From Actinomycetota bacterium (GTDB lineage Bacteria > Actinomycetota > Humimicrobiia > Humimicrobiales > Humimicrobiaceae): a stretch of 64,000 nt of DNA. The notes beneath the pieces were generated by a model, which worked only from the letters and a program-made list of their open reading frames with translations, searched no databases and was not told where the DNA came from. Positions 55,208 to 64,000 of the stretch are shown here, in pieces (the stretch's first letter is position 1; each line of letters begins with the position of its first letter). The stretch is from NCBI GenBank assembly GCA_028698215.1, contig JAQVDY010000003.1:1-64000 (forward strand), written 5' to 3'. The position numbers were made by a program, and so were the translations under genes.

Positions 55208-57382
55208 ATGTTAGGTAGTTTGGATAATAATTTTATACAAGAGGAAAAGTGTGAGTTAAAGGTTGGGGAAAGCACCATAGTATTTTCTACCGGCAAAATA
55301 GCTAAACAGGCCAACGGTGCAGTTTTAGCAAATTGTGGCGGCAATGGCGTTTTGGTTACGGCAGTTATGGGGGAGACTCCTAGAGAAGGAACTGATTTTT
55401 TTCCATTAGTAGTAGATGTGGAAGAAAGAATGTATGCTGCGGGTAAAATACCTGGAGGTTTTTTTAAGAGGGAAGGCAGATCATCAGAAAAAGCGATACT
55501 TACTGCTCGACTGGTAGACAGGCCCCTACGGCCATTATTTGATAAAAACATCAGAAATGAGATTCAGATAATAGCCACGGTTATGTCCGTGGATCAGATA
55601 TTCCCCTATGATATTTTAGTATTAAATGGTGCTTCGATGGCTTTATATATATCGGATATACCTTTTTATGAGCCCATAGGAGCAGTAAGGGTAGGAAAAA
55701 TAGAAGAAGAATGGATTGTAAATCCTACCTATAGCCAGCTGGAACAAAGCGAAATTGACATTGTAGTAGCAGGTACGGAAAAGGCCATAATCATGGTAGA
55801 AGCTAGTTCCAGGGAAGCAGATGAAGAAGTGGTATTAAAAGCTATAGATTTAGCCCATCAGGAAATAAAGAAAATAATAGAGCTGCAGCATTATTTTAAG
55901 GAAAAAGTAGGCAGGGAAAAAGTAGAAGTAGAAAAATTCGGTACACCTGAAGAAATAAATCAGAGAGTAAGAGAAATAAGCTATCCCAAGATTAAGTCTT
56001 TAATGGATACTATTGTAGGCTATTCAGAAAGGCCAGACAGGGAACAATTACTGGATAATACAAAAAAAGGCTTTTTCCAGGATGAACTTAAAATACTTCA
56101 GCAGCAGGTTCTGGAAGATCTCTCTGAAGAATTTCCCGAAGATACTGATTTTATTAAAACCAGCTTGAAAGAAATAGAACGGGAGCTGGTTAGGGATACA
56201 ATACTAAACAGGCAGATAAGGCCTGATGGCAGAAAACCACAAGATATAAGAAGAATAACCTGTGAAGTAGGGTTATTTCCAGAAACGCATGGTTCCGGGC
56301 TTTTTACCAGGGGGAAAACCCAAGCTTTAACCATATTGGCTTTAGGGTCTATAAAAGAAGCACAAAGAATAGACAGCCTGGGCGTGGAAGAGTTTAAGAG
56401 ATATATGCATCATTACAATTTCCCTCCTTTCAGTACAGGTGAAGTGTGGATGCTTAGAGGGCCCAAAAGAAGGGAAATTGGGCATGGCGCTTTGGCTGAA
56501 AGGGCATTGTTTCCCATGGTCCCCTCTGATGAAGAATTCCCTTATTCCTTAAGGCTGGTATCTGAAATATTGGAGTCAAACGGGTCTACTTCCATGGCCA
56601 GTGTATGTGGAAGCACCCTGGCTTTAATGGATGCAGGAGTTCCTATCAAGAATCCAGTTTCCGGTATAGCAATGGGGCTTATTAAAGGTGAAGATGACCA
56701 GTTTGTAGTCCTGTCTGACATACAGGGAATTGAGGATTTTTATGGGGATATGGATTTCAAGGTTGCAGGTACTGCAGAAGGCATAACTGCGCTTCAAATG
56801 GATATAAAGGTGAAAGGCATAAATCCTGAAATCTTAAGGCAGGCCTTGGAACAGGCTAAACAAGGCAGGCTTTACATACTGGAGAAAATGTTAGATACCA
56901 TAGCTAAGCCCAGGGAACAACTTTCCAAAACTGCCCCCAAAATAATATCTTTTAAGATTCCTAAAGATAAAATAGGGGAAGTAATTGGTCCTGGAGGAAA
57001 AAATATAAAGATGGTAAAAGAACAGTTTGGGCTGGAAGAGATTGAAATTACCGATTCAAACGGGGAAGGTTTCGTTTCTATCGTGGGCTATGATCAGGAA
57101 TCTATAGTTAATGCCAAATCAATGATTAAAACCATGCTAAAAGGTATTGAAGATATTGAAGAGGGTGAAGAGTTCTCAGGAACAGTGGTTGGTATTACCA
57201 ATTATGGGGCTTTTATAAACATTATTCCCAATATTGATGGTTTGCTTCATATTTCCAAGATTGCTAATAAACGGATTGAAAATGTTGAAGATTATTTAAA
57301 GCTGGGAGATAAAATAAAGGTAAGGGTTTCCAATATAGATCCTAAAACCAAGAAAATTGGGCTGGAGCGGGCTGATCTTTAA
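55208..57382 (+). CDS. pnp: Polyribonucleotide nucleotidyltransferase (PNPase)
   Basis: PNPase degrades RNA 3' to 5' with phosphate. The 724-residue product has two RNase PH domains (about 12-240 and 330-560, the second with TRGKTQALTILALGS and GDMDFKVAGTAEGITALQMD in part), a KH domain (GEVIGPGGKNIK, about 592-603) and a C-terminal S1 domain (FSGTVVGITNYGAFINI). Start is uncertain: ATG 55208 abuts AAGGAG, so TTG 55220 may be used. RNase J, another decay enzyme, is encoded 3 kb downstream. Confidence 0.96.
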   Translation: MLGSLDNNFIQEEKCELKVGESTIVFSTGKIAKQANGAVLANCGGNGVLVTAVMGETPREGTDFFPLVVDVEERMYAAGKIPGGFFKREGRSSEKAILTARLVDRPLRPLFDKNIRNEIQIIATVMSVDQIFPYDILVLNGASMALYISDIPFYEPIGAVRVGKIEEEWIVNPTYSQLEQSEIDIVVAGTEKAIIMVEASSREADEEVVLKAIDLAHQEIKKIIELQHYFKEKVGREKVEVEKFGTPEEINQRVREISYPKIKSLMDTIVGYSERPDREQLLDNTKKGFFQDELKILQQQVLEDLSEEFPEDTDFIKTSLKEIERELVRDTILNRQIRPDGRKPQDIRRITCEVGLFPETHGSGLFTRGKTQALTILALGSIKEAQRIDSLGVEEFKRYMHHYNFPPFSTGEVWMLRGPKRREIGHGALAERALFPMVPSDEEFPYSLRLVSEILESNGSTSMASVCGSTLALMDAGVPIKNPVSGIAMGLIKGEDDQFVVLSDIQGIEDFYGDMDFKVAGTAEGITALQMDIKVKGINPEILRQALEQAKQGRLYILEKMLDTIAKPREQLSKTAPKIISFKIPKDKIGEVIGPGGKNIKMVKEQFGLEEIEITDSNGEGFVSIVGYDQESIVNAKSMIKTMLKGIEDIEEGEEFSGTVVGITNYGAFINIIPNIDGLLHISKIANKRIENVEDYLKLGDKIKVRVSNIDPKTKKIGLERADL

Positions 57383-57414
57383 TACGCTGGTCCATAGAAG
57401 GATTTTTAGCAGGA

Positions 57415-58665
57415 TTGAAATTTGATGATTACCATATAACAGAATTAGACAATGGGCTTAAGGTTATTAGTGAAACTATACCCCACTTTAGGTCCATTTC
57501 TTTAGGTTTATGGATATCTGCAGGTTCCCGTAATGAAAATAAGTCTAATAATGGTATAACTCATCTAATTGAACATCTATTGTTTAAGGGTACCAAGAAA
57601 AGGGGTTACAGGGATATTGCCATAGCCTTTGATTCCATTGGTGCTGAATACAATGCTTTTACCGATAAGGAAAACAGTTGTTTCTATGCCGATTTTATAG
57701 ACTCCCACCTTACTGCTTGCTTGCAGCTTTTATTTGAAGTGGTATTTAGTCCTTCTTTTGAACCTTTAAATGTTGAAACTGAGAAAAAAGTAATATATGA
57801 AGAGATAAAAATGGTCGAGGACACTCCCAGTGAAAATATCTTTAACTATTTTTACCAAGATTTGTTCAAAGGCCACCCGCTCAGCTTGTCTGTATTAGGG
57901 AGATTAAAGTCTTTAAAAGCTATGGGCCAAAGAGAAATATGGGAGTATTTTAGAAAAAATTATAGCATGGATCATTGTATAATATCTGCTGCAGGCAATA
58001 TTAGCCATTACCAGTTAGTACAAGAAGTCAAAAGAAATATGGCTGAACTGGAAAATGAAGAATGGCTGGAAAGCCAGGCATCGCTTAAATTTAAGCTTAA
58101 CAAGGTTAAATTCAGGAATATCTATAAGGCTAGAACCAAAGCAGTACATATATGTTATGGGCAAATTGGCTGTAGCAGGATCAGCAATGACAGATACCCC
58201 CTTTCGGTCTTTACCACACTTTTTGGTGGTTCCATGAGCAGCAGGCTATTTCAAAAAATCAGGGAAGAGGAGGGCCTAAGTTATTCTATTTACTCTGCTA
58301 ATTCCCAGTATACAGATACCGGTGTAGCATTGACCTATGCTGCATCTTCACCTGAAAACAGCTTAAAAATTATAGATCTAATAGAAGATGAATTAAAAAA
58401 AATCAGGCATTCAGGTTTAAATCAGGAAGAGATAACAAGAGCTAAAGAAAACCTGAAAGGCAGCATCGTCTTAAATGTGGAAGATATAAGTTCCAGGATG
58501 TTCAGAATGGGAAAGGCCTTACTGGTAGATAAAAAAGTTTTGACTATTGATGATATATTAAAGAAAATAGATAATGTTACTAATAGGCAGTTAAATGATA
58601 TGGTAGATAAATATTACAATCCGGATAATATGAGCTTGGTACTGCTGGGTGATTTAAAGGAGTAA
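57415..58665 (+). CDS. M16-family zinc peptidase (MlpA/PqqL-like)
   Basis: This is a processing-peptidase-like zinc protease. The 416-residue product has the inverted zinc motif HLIEH near residue 50 with the downstream Glu of EKKVIYEEIKM, and a second, inactive-type M16 domain from about 190 with the RISNDRYPLSV region. Length fits the single-chain bacterial family found after pnp in Bacillus and Actinobacteria. Substrate is unknown. Start is TTG 57415. dapB follows eight bases later. Confidence 0.92.
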   Translation: MKFDDYHITELDNGLKVISETIPHFRSISLGLWISAGSRNENKSNNGITHLIEHLLFKGTKKRGYRDIAIAFDSIGAEYNAFTDKENSCFYADFIDSHLTACLQLLFEVVFSPSFEPLNVETEKKVIYEEIKMVEDTPSENIFNYFYQDLFKGHPLSLSVLGRLKSLKAMGQREIWEYFRKNYSMDHCIISAAGNISHYQLVQEVKRNMAELENEEWLESQASLKFKLNKVKFRNIYKARTKAVHICYGQIGCSRISNDRYPLSVFTTLFGGSMSSRLFQKIREEEGLSYSIYSANSQYTDTGVALTYAASSPENSLKIIDLIEDELKKIRHSGLNQEEITRAKENLKGSIVLNVEDISSRMFRMGKALLVDKKVLTIDDILKKIDNVTNRQLNDMVDKYYNPDNMSLVLLGDLKE

Positions 58666-58672
58666 TAATGGT

Positions 58673-59467
58673 ATGAGAGTGGCAGTGTTTGGAATATGTG
58701 GAAAAATGGGAAGGGCTATAACCAGTGAATTGCTGAAAGAAAGTGATATAAAGGTAGTAGCCGGTTTTGACCGTGTATGTGCTGGCCAGGATATTGGTAT
58801 TTTGCTTAAAGGGGATAAGCTGGGTGCCCGGATATATGATTCTTATTTACCTCTGGAATCAGCAGGGCTGGATGCAGTTATTGATTTTACCCGGGCTGAT
58901 ATCTGCGTACCTAACATTCATTGGGCCTTGGACCATGGTATTAATATAATAGTAGGGACTACAGGCATATCCAGTCATGATCTAAAGCTTATAGAAGATA
59001 AGGCAAAAAAAGGTAATAGCAAGGTGTTTATAGTTCCTAATTTTTCCATTGGAGCAGTGCTGATGATTAAGTTATCGGGCATGATTGCCCCATATTTTGA
59101 TAATTGCGAGATTATAGAGATGCATCATGACCAGAAGCAAGATGCTCCTTCAGGCACCTCCATATCCACTGCAGAGAATATCTGCCGATCGAAAGAATTC
59201 AACCAACAAAGGTTAAAAAAAGGGGAAAGCGAGGATATAGAGGCCAGCAGGGGCGGTTTTGTTAAAGGATTACATGTTCACAGCGTTAGGCTGCCGGGTT
59301 TGCTGGCTCACCAGAAAGTAATCTTTGGTGCTAAAGGACAGACTTTTTCCTTAAATCATGACAGCATAGACAGAGCAGGCTTTTATCCTGGAGTAATAAT
59401 GTCGCTCAGAATGTTGGAAAAGCTAGATAATTACACTTTTGGCTTAGATAAATTGATTCAATTATAA
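58673..59467 (+). CDS. dapB: 4-hydroxy-tetrahydrodipicolinate reductase
   Basis: DapB reduces the DapA product in the lysine/diaminopimelate pathway. The 264-residue product has the nucleotide-binding VAVFGICGKMGRAI (3-16), DFTRADICVPNI, GTTG, the catalytic segment EMHHDQKQDAPSGTS (His and Lys near 155-160), and the C-terminal GLHVHSVRLPG. It starts just after the M16 gene, with AAAGGAG upstream, and precedes dapA by 15 bases, so consecutive-step enzymes are adjacent. Confidence 0.96.
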   Translation: MRVAVFGICGKMGRAITSELLKESDIKVVAGFDRVCAGQDIGILLKGDKLGARIYDSYLPLESAGLDAVIDFTRADICVPNIHWALDHGINIIVGTTGISSHDLKLIEDKAKKGNSKVFIVPNFSIGAVLMIKLSGMIAPYFDNCEIIEMHHDQKQDAPSGTSISTAENICRSKEFNQQRLKKGESEDIEASRGGFVKGLHVHSVRLPGLLAHQKVIFGAKGQTFSLNHDSIDRAGFYPGVIMSLRMLEKLDNYTFGLDKLIQL

Positions 59468-59482
59468 AGGTTAGGAGCTAAA

Positions 59483-60367
59483 ATGATAGAATTTGGAGAA
59501 GTTATAACAGCGATGGTAACTCCCTTTGACCATGATCTTAAAGTTGACTTTAATTTAGCTCATAAACTAATGGAACACCTGGTAGCCAATGGCTCAGATG
59601 GTATTTTACTGTCCGGGACTACCGGTGAATCCCCAACATTAAGCGATGAAGAAAAACTAAAGCTTTTTCATTTCGGCCAGAAAAATTTTAGTTCAAAAGT
59701 TAAAATAATAGCAGGCACCGGCTCTAATGATACCAGGCATTCAGTACTGTTGTCGAAGCAGGCCGAGGATATGGGAGTAGATGCTTTGCTTATAGTGACT
59801 CCTTACTATAACAAACCATCCCAGGAAGGGCTGTACAGGCATTTTGAAGCCATAGCGTCCAGTGTTAATCTTCCAATTATAATATATAACGTACCTTCCA
59901 GGACGGGAGTAAATATAACTGCCGGCACTTGCTTAAAATTATCAGAAATAAATAATATTGCGGCGGTTAAAGAAGCCAGCGGAAACTTGGCCCAGATATC
60001 TGAAATCGCAAAGGGTGCCCGTGAAGATTTTTTAATTTATAGCGGTAATGACAGTGACACCTTACCAATTCTAAGTGTGGGGGGCTATGGGGTCATAAGT
60101 GTTGCTTCCCATTTGATGGGAAAGGAAATAAAGCAAATGATTAATGCCTATAAAAGTGCAGATGTCAAAAAAGCGAAGGCAATAAATAGCTATCTTCTGG
60201 ATTTGTTTAATGCCATTTTTATCACTACAAACCCTGTACCCATTAAAGAAGCATTGAATATGATTGGACTAAAGGTAGGAGGAGTAAGATTACCTTTATG
60301 CCAAATGTCTGATAATGAAAGAAAAACATTGATAAAAATAATACAAAACTACAAAACAGTAGTTTGA
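59483..60367 (+). CDS. dapA: 4-hydroxy-tetrahydrodipicolinate synthase
   Basis: DapA condenses pyruvate with aspartate semialdehyde, the first committed step to diaminopimelate and lysine. The 294-residue barrel has the GTTGESPTLSDEE loop, VTPYYNKPSQEGLY, the Tyr of IIYNVPSRTG (near 133) and the Schiff-base Lys in AAVKEASGN (near 161). The dapB-dapA-rnj order resembles Bacillus dapG-dapA-rnjB. TTAGGAG precedes the ATG. Confidence 0.96.
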   Translation: MIEFGEVITAMVTPFDHDLKVDFNLAHKLMEHLVANGSDGILLSGTTGESPTLSDEEKLKLFHFGQKNFSSKVKIIAGTGSNDTRHSVLLSKQAEDMGVDALLIVTPYYNKPSQEGLYRHFEAIASSVNLPIIIYNVPSRTGVNITAGTCLKLSEINNIAAVKEASGNLAQISEIAKGAREDFLIYSGNDSDTLPILSVGGYGVISVASHLMGKEIKQMINAYKSADVKKAKAINSYLLDLFNAIFITTNPVPIKEALNMIGLKVGGVRLPLCQMSDNERKTLIKIIQNYKTVV

Positions 60368-60389
60368 GGGAGGCTGGTTAGATATTTAA

Positions 60390-62048
60390 ATGCCAAAAAA
60401 AAGCAGTTTAAAAGTAATACCTTTAGGTGGATTAAATGAGATTGGCAAGAATTTAACGATATTTGAGAAAGATAATCAGATAATTATAGTAGATTGCGGG
60501 ATTATGTTTCCGGACGAGGAAATGATGGGAATCGATTTTGTGATTCCAGACTTTACCTACATTAAAAAAAACATACAAAAAGTTAAGGCCATCATCATAA
60601 CTCACGGACATGAAGATCACATAGGGGCACTTCCATTTTTATTGAAAGAGGTTAGAGCTCCTGTCTATGCTACCAAACTTACCCTGGGGTTAATTAAAAT
60701 AAAATTGAACAGTGCGCAAAAACAGGTAGAATTTCATGAAATCGATCCTGATATCCCGGTAGAAATAGGACCTTTTGATGTTCATTTTTTCAGGGTGAAC
60801 CACAGTATACCGGACGGAGTGGGACTGATTATAAAAACTGATATTGGAAATATCGTTCATTCTGGTGATTTTAAAATTGACCAGACTCCTATTGATGGTA
60901 GAATCACTGATTTTTTCAAAATAATTAAAGCAGGCGAGGAGGGGGTGCTGGCCTTGTTTTGCGATAGCACCAATGCCGAAGAATCAGGCTATACTTTACC
61001 GGAAAAAGATGTTGGTAAAACCCTGGTGGAAAAGTTTAACCAAGCAGATAAAAGAATAATAATTGCCACTTTTGCTTCTCATATCCACCGTATACAGCAA
61101 ATCATGGATGTAGCCCAACAATTTGGCAAAAAGGTAGCCATATCCGGAAAGTCTATGCTTAAAACTATTAGGATATCTTCCGAGCTGGGCTATCTGAAAA
61201 TCCCTGATAGAACTATTGTGCCTATAACTAAAATTGATGATTTACCGGTTAATGACATTGTTATTCTCTCCACAGGCAGCCAGGGTGAACCGCTGTCAGC
61301 ATTAAATAAAATGGCTATGGGTGAGCATAAAAGGGTGCAAATCATGAATGGGGATATGGTAATAATTTCTGCTTCCCCCATACCTGGCAATGAAAAGGCA
61401 ATATCTAATACTATAAACCGCCTTATAAAACAGGGAGCTGATGTATTTTATGAATCTATTGCCGGAGTTCATGTTTCCGGCCACGCGGCTCGAGAAGAAA
61501 TAAAGATGCTGATAGGCCTGGTCAGGCCTAAGTATTTTATTCCCATACATGGTGAAGATAAGCATAAAACCCAAAATGCTAAAATTGCCATAGAGATGGG
61601 CATAAATGAGAAAAATGTAATTATGGCCCAAAATGGCTCCGTAATTAAAATGAATTCAAACTTATGCCGTATATCCAATTCTTTAAACCTAAAGACTATA
61701 TATGTGGATGGAATAGGTAAGGGAAACATAGAGGATATGGTGTTAAAAGACAGGAGGCTACTATCCAGGGACGGAATAATATTAGCCCTGGCTGCGATAG
61801 ATGAAAAGAATAGGAAATTGGTCAACCAACCTGAATTTGTGCTAAAAGGGGTAGTATATTTAGATAATTTTGATGATATCATGCAAGACTGTAAGGAATT
61901 GGTAACAGATGCCATACAAAGTGCTTTTGATGAAAATATAATCAATGCGGCCATGGTGGAAAGCTATGTAAATGATAGGCTGGAGAAATATATTTTTAAA
62001 AAAGTCAAAATCCGGCCTATAGTAACTACCAAAATTACTAGCATATAA
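60390..62048 (+). CDS. rnj: Ribonuclease J
   Basis: RNase J is a metallo-beta-lactamase/beta-CASP ribonuclease with 5' exonuclease and endonuclease activity. The 552-residue product has VIPLGGLNEIGKN, the metal motif THGHEDHIGALP (about 69-80), HSGDFKID, CDSTNAE, and beta-CASP motifs near SGKSM, and VHVSGHAAREE (about 360-370). The C-terminal domain is complete. Length matches RNase J1/J2. It ends two bases before ftsK. Confidence 0.96.
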   Translation: MPKKSSLKVIPLGGLNEIGKNLTIFEKDNQIIIVDCGIMFPDEEMMGIDFVIPDFTYIKKNIQKVKAIIITHGHEDHIGALPFLLKEVRAPVYATKLTLGLIKIKLNSAQKQVEFHEIDPDIPVEIGPFDVHFFRVNHSIPDGVGLIIKTDIGNIVHSGDFKIDQTPIDGRITDFFKIIKAGEEGVLALFCDSTNAEESGYTLPEKDVGKTLVEKFNQADKRIIIATFASHIHRIQQIMDVAQQFGKKVAISGKSMLKTIRISSELGYLKIPDRTIVPITKIDDLPVNDIVILSTGSQGEPLSALNKMAMGEHKRVQIMNGDMVIISASPIPGNEKAISNTINRLIKQGADVFYESIAGVHVSGHAAREEIKMLIGLVRPKYFIPIHGEDKHKTQNAKIAIEMGINEKNVIMAQNGSVIKMNSNLCRISNSLNLKTIYVDGIGKGNIEDMVLKDRRLLSRDGIILALAAIDEKNRKLVNQPEFVLKGVVYLDNFDDIMQDCKELVTDAIQSAFDENIINAAMVESYVNDRLEKYIFKKVKIRPIVTTKITSI

Positions 62049-62050
62049 AA

Positions 62051-64000
62051 ATGACTGTAAATAAAAAAAAGTTAAAAAAGCCTAATCCCAGGCGTAATAC
62101 AAAATCTAAACCAGTTAATTTGGTAAAAAGAAGAACTGAGATTTATGGCATTATTATAATTGCATTATCACTTTTACTGATTATAGGTTTGTTTGGCTTA
62201 GGATCAAGAGGAATAATAACTATTTCAGTTAATAACTTCCTATCTTACATTTTTGGGTTGGGCAAATATATAATTCCCTTCCTTCTATTATTATGGGGGA
62301 TTAGTTTTTTTGTAAAAAAAATTAAATATTTGTCCCTTAGGTTTGGTTTAGGTTTTTTATTATTATTTTTATCCCTGCTGGGAATATTCAGCAGTACAGG
62401 ACAACTGGAAAATATCTTTGATAAGGTTTTAATGTATTCCAGGGGAGGTATAGCCGGAGCTGGGATATTCTATGGCCTGGCAAAATTGGTAGGTCCTATA
62501 GGCTCATTAATCATATTGGCTGTATTAACTATTATAGCTCTGCTAATAATAACCAAGATTAGTTTAATAGAGGTATTTAAAAAGATTGCCAGGCTGGTAA
62601 AATTTGAAAAGCCTCCCAAGGTAGAGATTAATGTGCCTGACAACAGGCAGGAATTTAAACCAAAGCAGCCGAAACCCCAAAAAGCTGAGGAGGAAAAGCC
62701 CCCGGAAGTAATAGATTATTCAAAAACAGAAGAAAAAACAGAAGTAATAAAAGTAGATAAACGGGGACAGTTAGAAATGCCTTTGGTGGAAAGCGAGGAA
62801 GAAGATACGGATTACAGACTACCACCAGTCCATTTGCTCCAGAAATCAAAAACTGTGCACCCCAGACTTTATAAGCAAAATGTGAGGGAAAGGGCAGCTA
62901 CCCTCAATCAGGTATTTAAAGATTTTAATCTGGCAGCTAAGGTTACCAGGGTAGTAAGGGGGCCATCAGTGACTTTGTATGAGCTTAGCCTGGCTCCGGG
63001 TGTTAAAGTTCAGAGGCTTCTAAGCTTGGAAGATGATTTCTGTGTTGCCATGGGATCACCTGATATAAGGTTTTTAACTCCTATTCCAGGTAAGGCAGCC
63101 ATTGGCATAGAAGTTCCTAACCAGATTCGAAGTCTGGTTACCTTGGGAGATATCTATGATGAAGAAAAATTATCTGATGAACGCGCTCTGCTGGAAGTTC
63201 CTTTGGGTAAAAATTTATCTGGAGATGTAGTATCCATGGACATTAGAAGTATGCCTCATGTCTTGATAGGTGGAGCTACCAATTCCGGTAAAAGTTCTTG
63301 CATTAACAGTATTATCATTTCAATGCTGCTAAAAGTAAAACCCAGTCAGGTCAAGTTTATAATGATAGATCCCAAGATGGTGGAGTTAAATATCTATAAT
63401 GGTATACCCCACCTGCTAACCCCCGTAGTAATCGAGCCCAAGAAAGCAGCTTCTGCCTTATCCTGGGCTACGGAAGAAATGGATAACCGGTTCAAAATAT
63501 TATCTGAATATAATTTTAAATCACTAGAAGAATACAACAGCAGGGTTAAAAAAGAAATTATTGATGACTTAAAGCCTTTGCCCTATATAGTAATAATAAT
63601 AGATGAGTTAGCAGACCTTATGATGATTTCAGCATCAGAGGTGGAGGAAAGTATTTGCCGCATCGCCCAGAAAGGAAGGGCAGTGGGAATACACCTAATA
63701 GTTGCCACACAAAAGCCTGTAGTTAAAATAATTACCGGCCTAATCCAGGGTAATATACCGGCGAGGATTGCCTTCAATGTAGCCAAGAATATAGATTCCA
63801 GGGTTATACTGGATCAAAGTGGTGCCGAGAAACTGATCGGCAAGGGGGATATGCTCTACAAATCCCCAACTTCCAGTACACCTTTAAGGCTGCAGGGAGC
63901 ATTTGTCACTACAAAGGAAATTGAAACAGTTACCAATTATATAAAGAATATTAAAAAAGCAGAGTATAGCCGTGAACTGGTAGAAAAGATAAATACTCAG
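62051..64000 (+). CDS. ftsK: DNA translocase FtsK/SpoIIIE, 3' part beyond the window
   Basis: FtsK pumps DNA across the closing septum and activates Xer recombination. The 650 residues visible from ATG 62051 contain four or five membrane segments (about 31-50, 67-88, 93-114 and 131-170), a Lys/Glu/Pro-rich linker (about 185-260), the alpha domain and the beta motor. The motor has Walker A GATNSGKS (408-415), Walker B VIIIDELADLMM (about 513-524) and ATQKPVVKIITGLIQGNIPARIAF-type motif III (from about 550). The C-terminal gamma domain and stop lie past 64000. xerC at 37.7 kb is its likely partner. Confidence 0.95.
   Translation, partial: MTVNKKKLKKPNPRRNTKSKPVNLVKRRTEIYGIIIIALSLLLIIGLFGLGSRGIITISVNNFLSYIFGLGKYIIPFLLLLWGISFFVKKIKYLSLRFGLGFLLLFLSLLGIFSSTGQLENIFDKVLMYSRGGIAGAGIFYGLAKLVGPIGSLIILAVLTIIALLIITKISLIEVFKKIARLVKFEKPPKVEINVPDNRQEFKPKQPKPQKAEEEKPPEVIDYSKTEEKTEVIKVDKRGQLEMPLVESEEEDTDYRLPPVHLLQKSKTVHPRLYKQNVRERAATLNQVFKDFNLAAKVTRVVRGPSVTLYELSLAPGVKVQRLLSLEDDFCVAMGSPDIRFLTPIPGKAAIGIEVPNQIRSLVTLGDIYDEEKLSDERALLEVPLGKNLSGDVVSMDIRSMPHVLIGGATNSGKSSCINSIIISMLLKVKPSQVKFIMIDPKMVELNIYNGIPHLLTPVVIEPKKAASALSWATEEMDNRFKILSEYNFKSLEEYNSRVKKEIIDDLKPLPYIVIIIDELADLMMISASEVEESICRIAQKGRAVGIHLIVATQKPVVKIITGLIQGNIPARIAFNVAKNIDSRVILDQSGAEKLIGKGDMLYKSPTSSTPLRLQGAFVTTKEIETVTNYIKNIKKAEYSRELVEKINTQ

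Noticed and set aside
61469-61954. 161-codon minus-strand open frame inside rnj
   Set aside because: It is a shadow of the RNase J gene with biased composition and no start signals.

Overview
The window is a dense, AT-rich bacterial housekeeping region: about 60 protein genes, all on the plus strand except rpmB, with many 1-20 nt overlaps and no gap over 300 bases. I see no tRNA, rRNA, CRISPR array, insertion sequence or prophage. The best placement is a deep-branching, low-GC member of the Actinomycetota (OPB41/Humimicrobiia-like rather than a classical high-GC actinomycete). The grounds are an actinobacterial-type integration host factor (mIHF, 10473-10805) in the diagnostic mihF-gmk-rpoZ-coaBC-metK-priA order, and a SepIVA-like protein between coaD and rpmF. 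ADP-forming acetyl-CoA synthetase and NAD-linked class 1B dihydroorotate dehydrogenase (PyrD with PyrK) suggest anaerobic fermentative metabolism. The assignment is inferred from gene content, not computed.

Layout. 1-10.4 kb: a complete UMP operon, pyrR-pyrB-pyrC-carA-carB-pyrK-pyrD-pyrF-pyrE, behind a PyrR-binding loop and attenuator. 10.5-19.3 kb: mihF, gmk, rpoZ, coaBC, metK, priA, def, fmt, rsmB. 19.3-23.2 kb: divergent rpmB, then fakA, rsmD, coaD, a SepIVA-like gene, rpmF. 23.2-26.4 kb: an energy-metabolism insert (acd plus a DRTGG-domain gene). 26.5-32.9 kb: plsX, acpP, rnc, smc, ftsY, ffh. 33-38.6 kb: rpsP, khpA, rimM, trmD, rplS, lepB, rnhB, dprA, an unknown gene, xerC. 38.8-48.3 kb: rpsB, tsf, pyrH, frr, uppS, rseP, ispG, proS, recD2. 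48.4-57.4 kb: nusA, infB, rbfA, nrnA, truB, ribF, rpsO, pnp. 57.4-64 kb: an M16 peptidase, dapB, dapA, rnj and the start of ftsK, cut by the window edge.

The gene order is close to a condensed copy of the Bacillus subtilis pyr-to-spoIIIE interval, yet it carries actinobacterial marker genes, so it looks like a preserved ancestral arrangement. Functionally it joins pyrimidine and nucleotide supply, start-to-finish translation (Met-tRNA formylation and deformylation, initiation factors, ribosomal proteins, ribosome maturation, recycling), protein targeting and export (FtsY, Ffh, LepB), lipid and wall precursors, chromosome handling (SMC, XerC, FtsK) and RNA decay (PNPase, RNase J, NrnA).

The items most worth a second look are: an SMC protein of 736 residues with intact ATPase heads but no recognisable hinge; AUU as the only credible start codon of both infB (IF2) and rsmD, each with a strong ribosome-binding site at the same spacing; a promoter followed by an intrinsic terminator in the nusA leader; and a truB gene broken by one base in a run of nine T.
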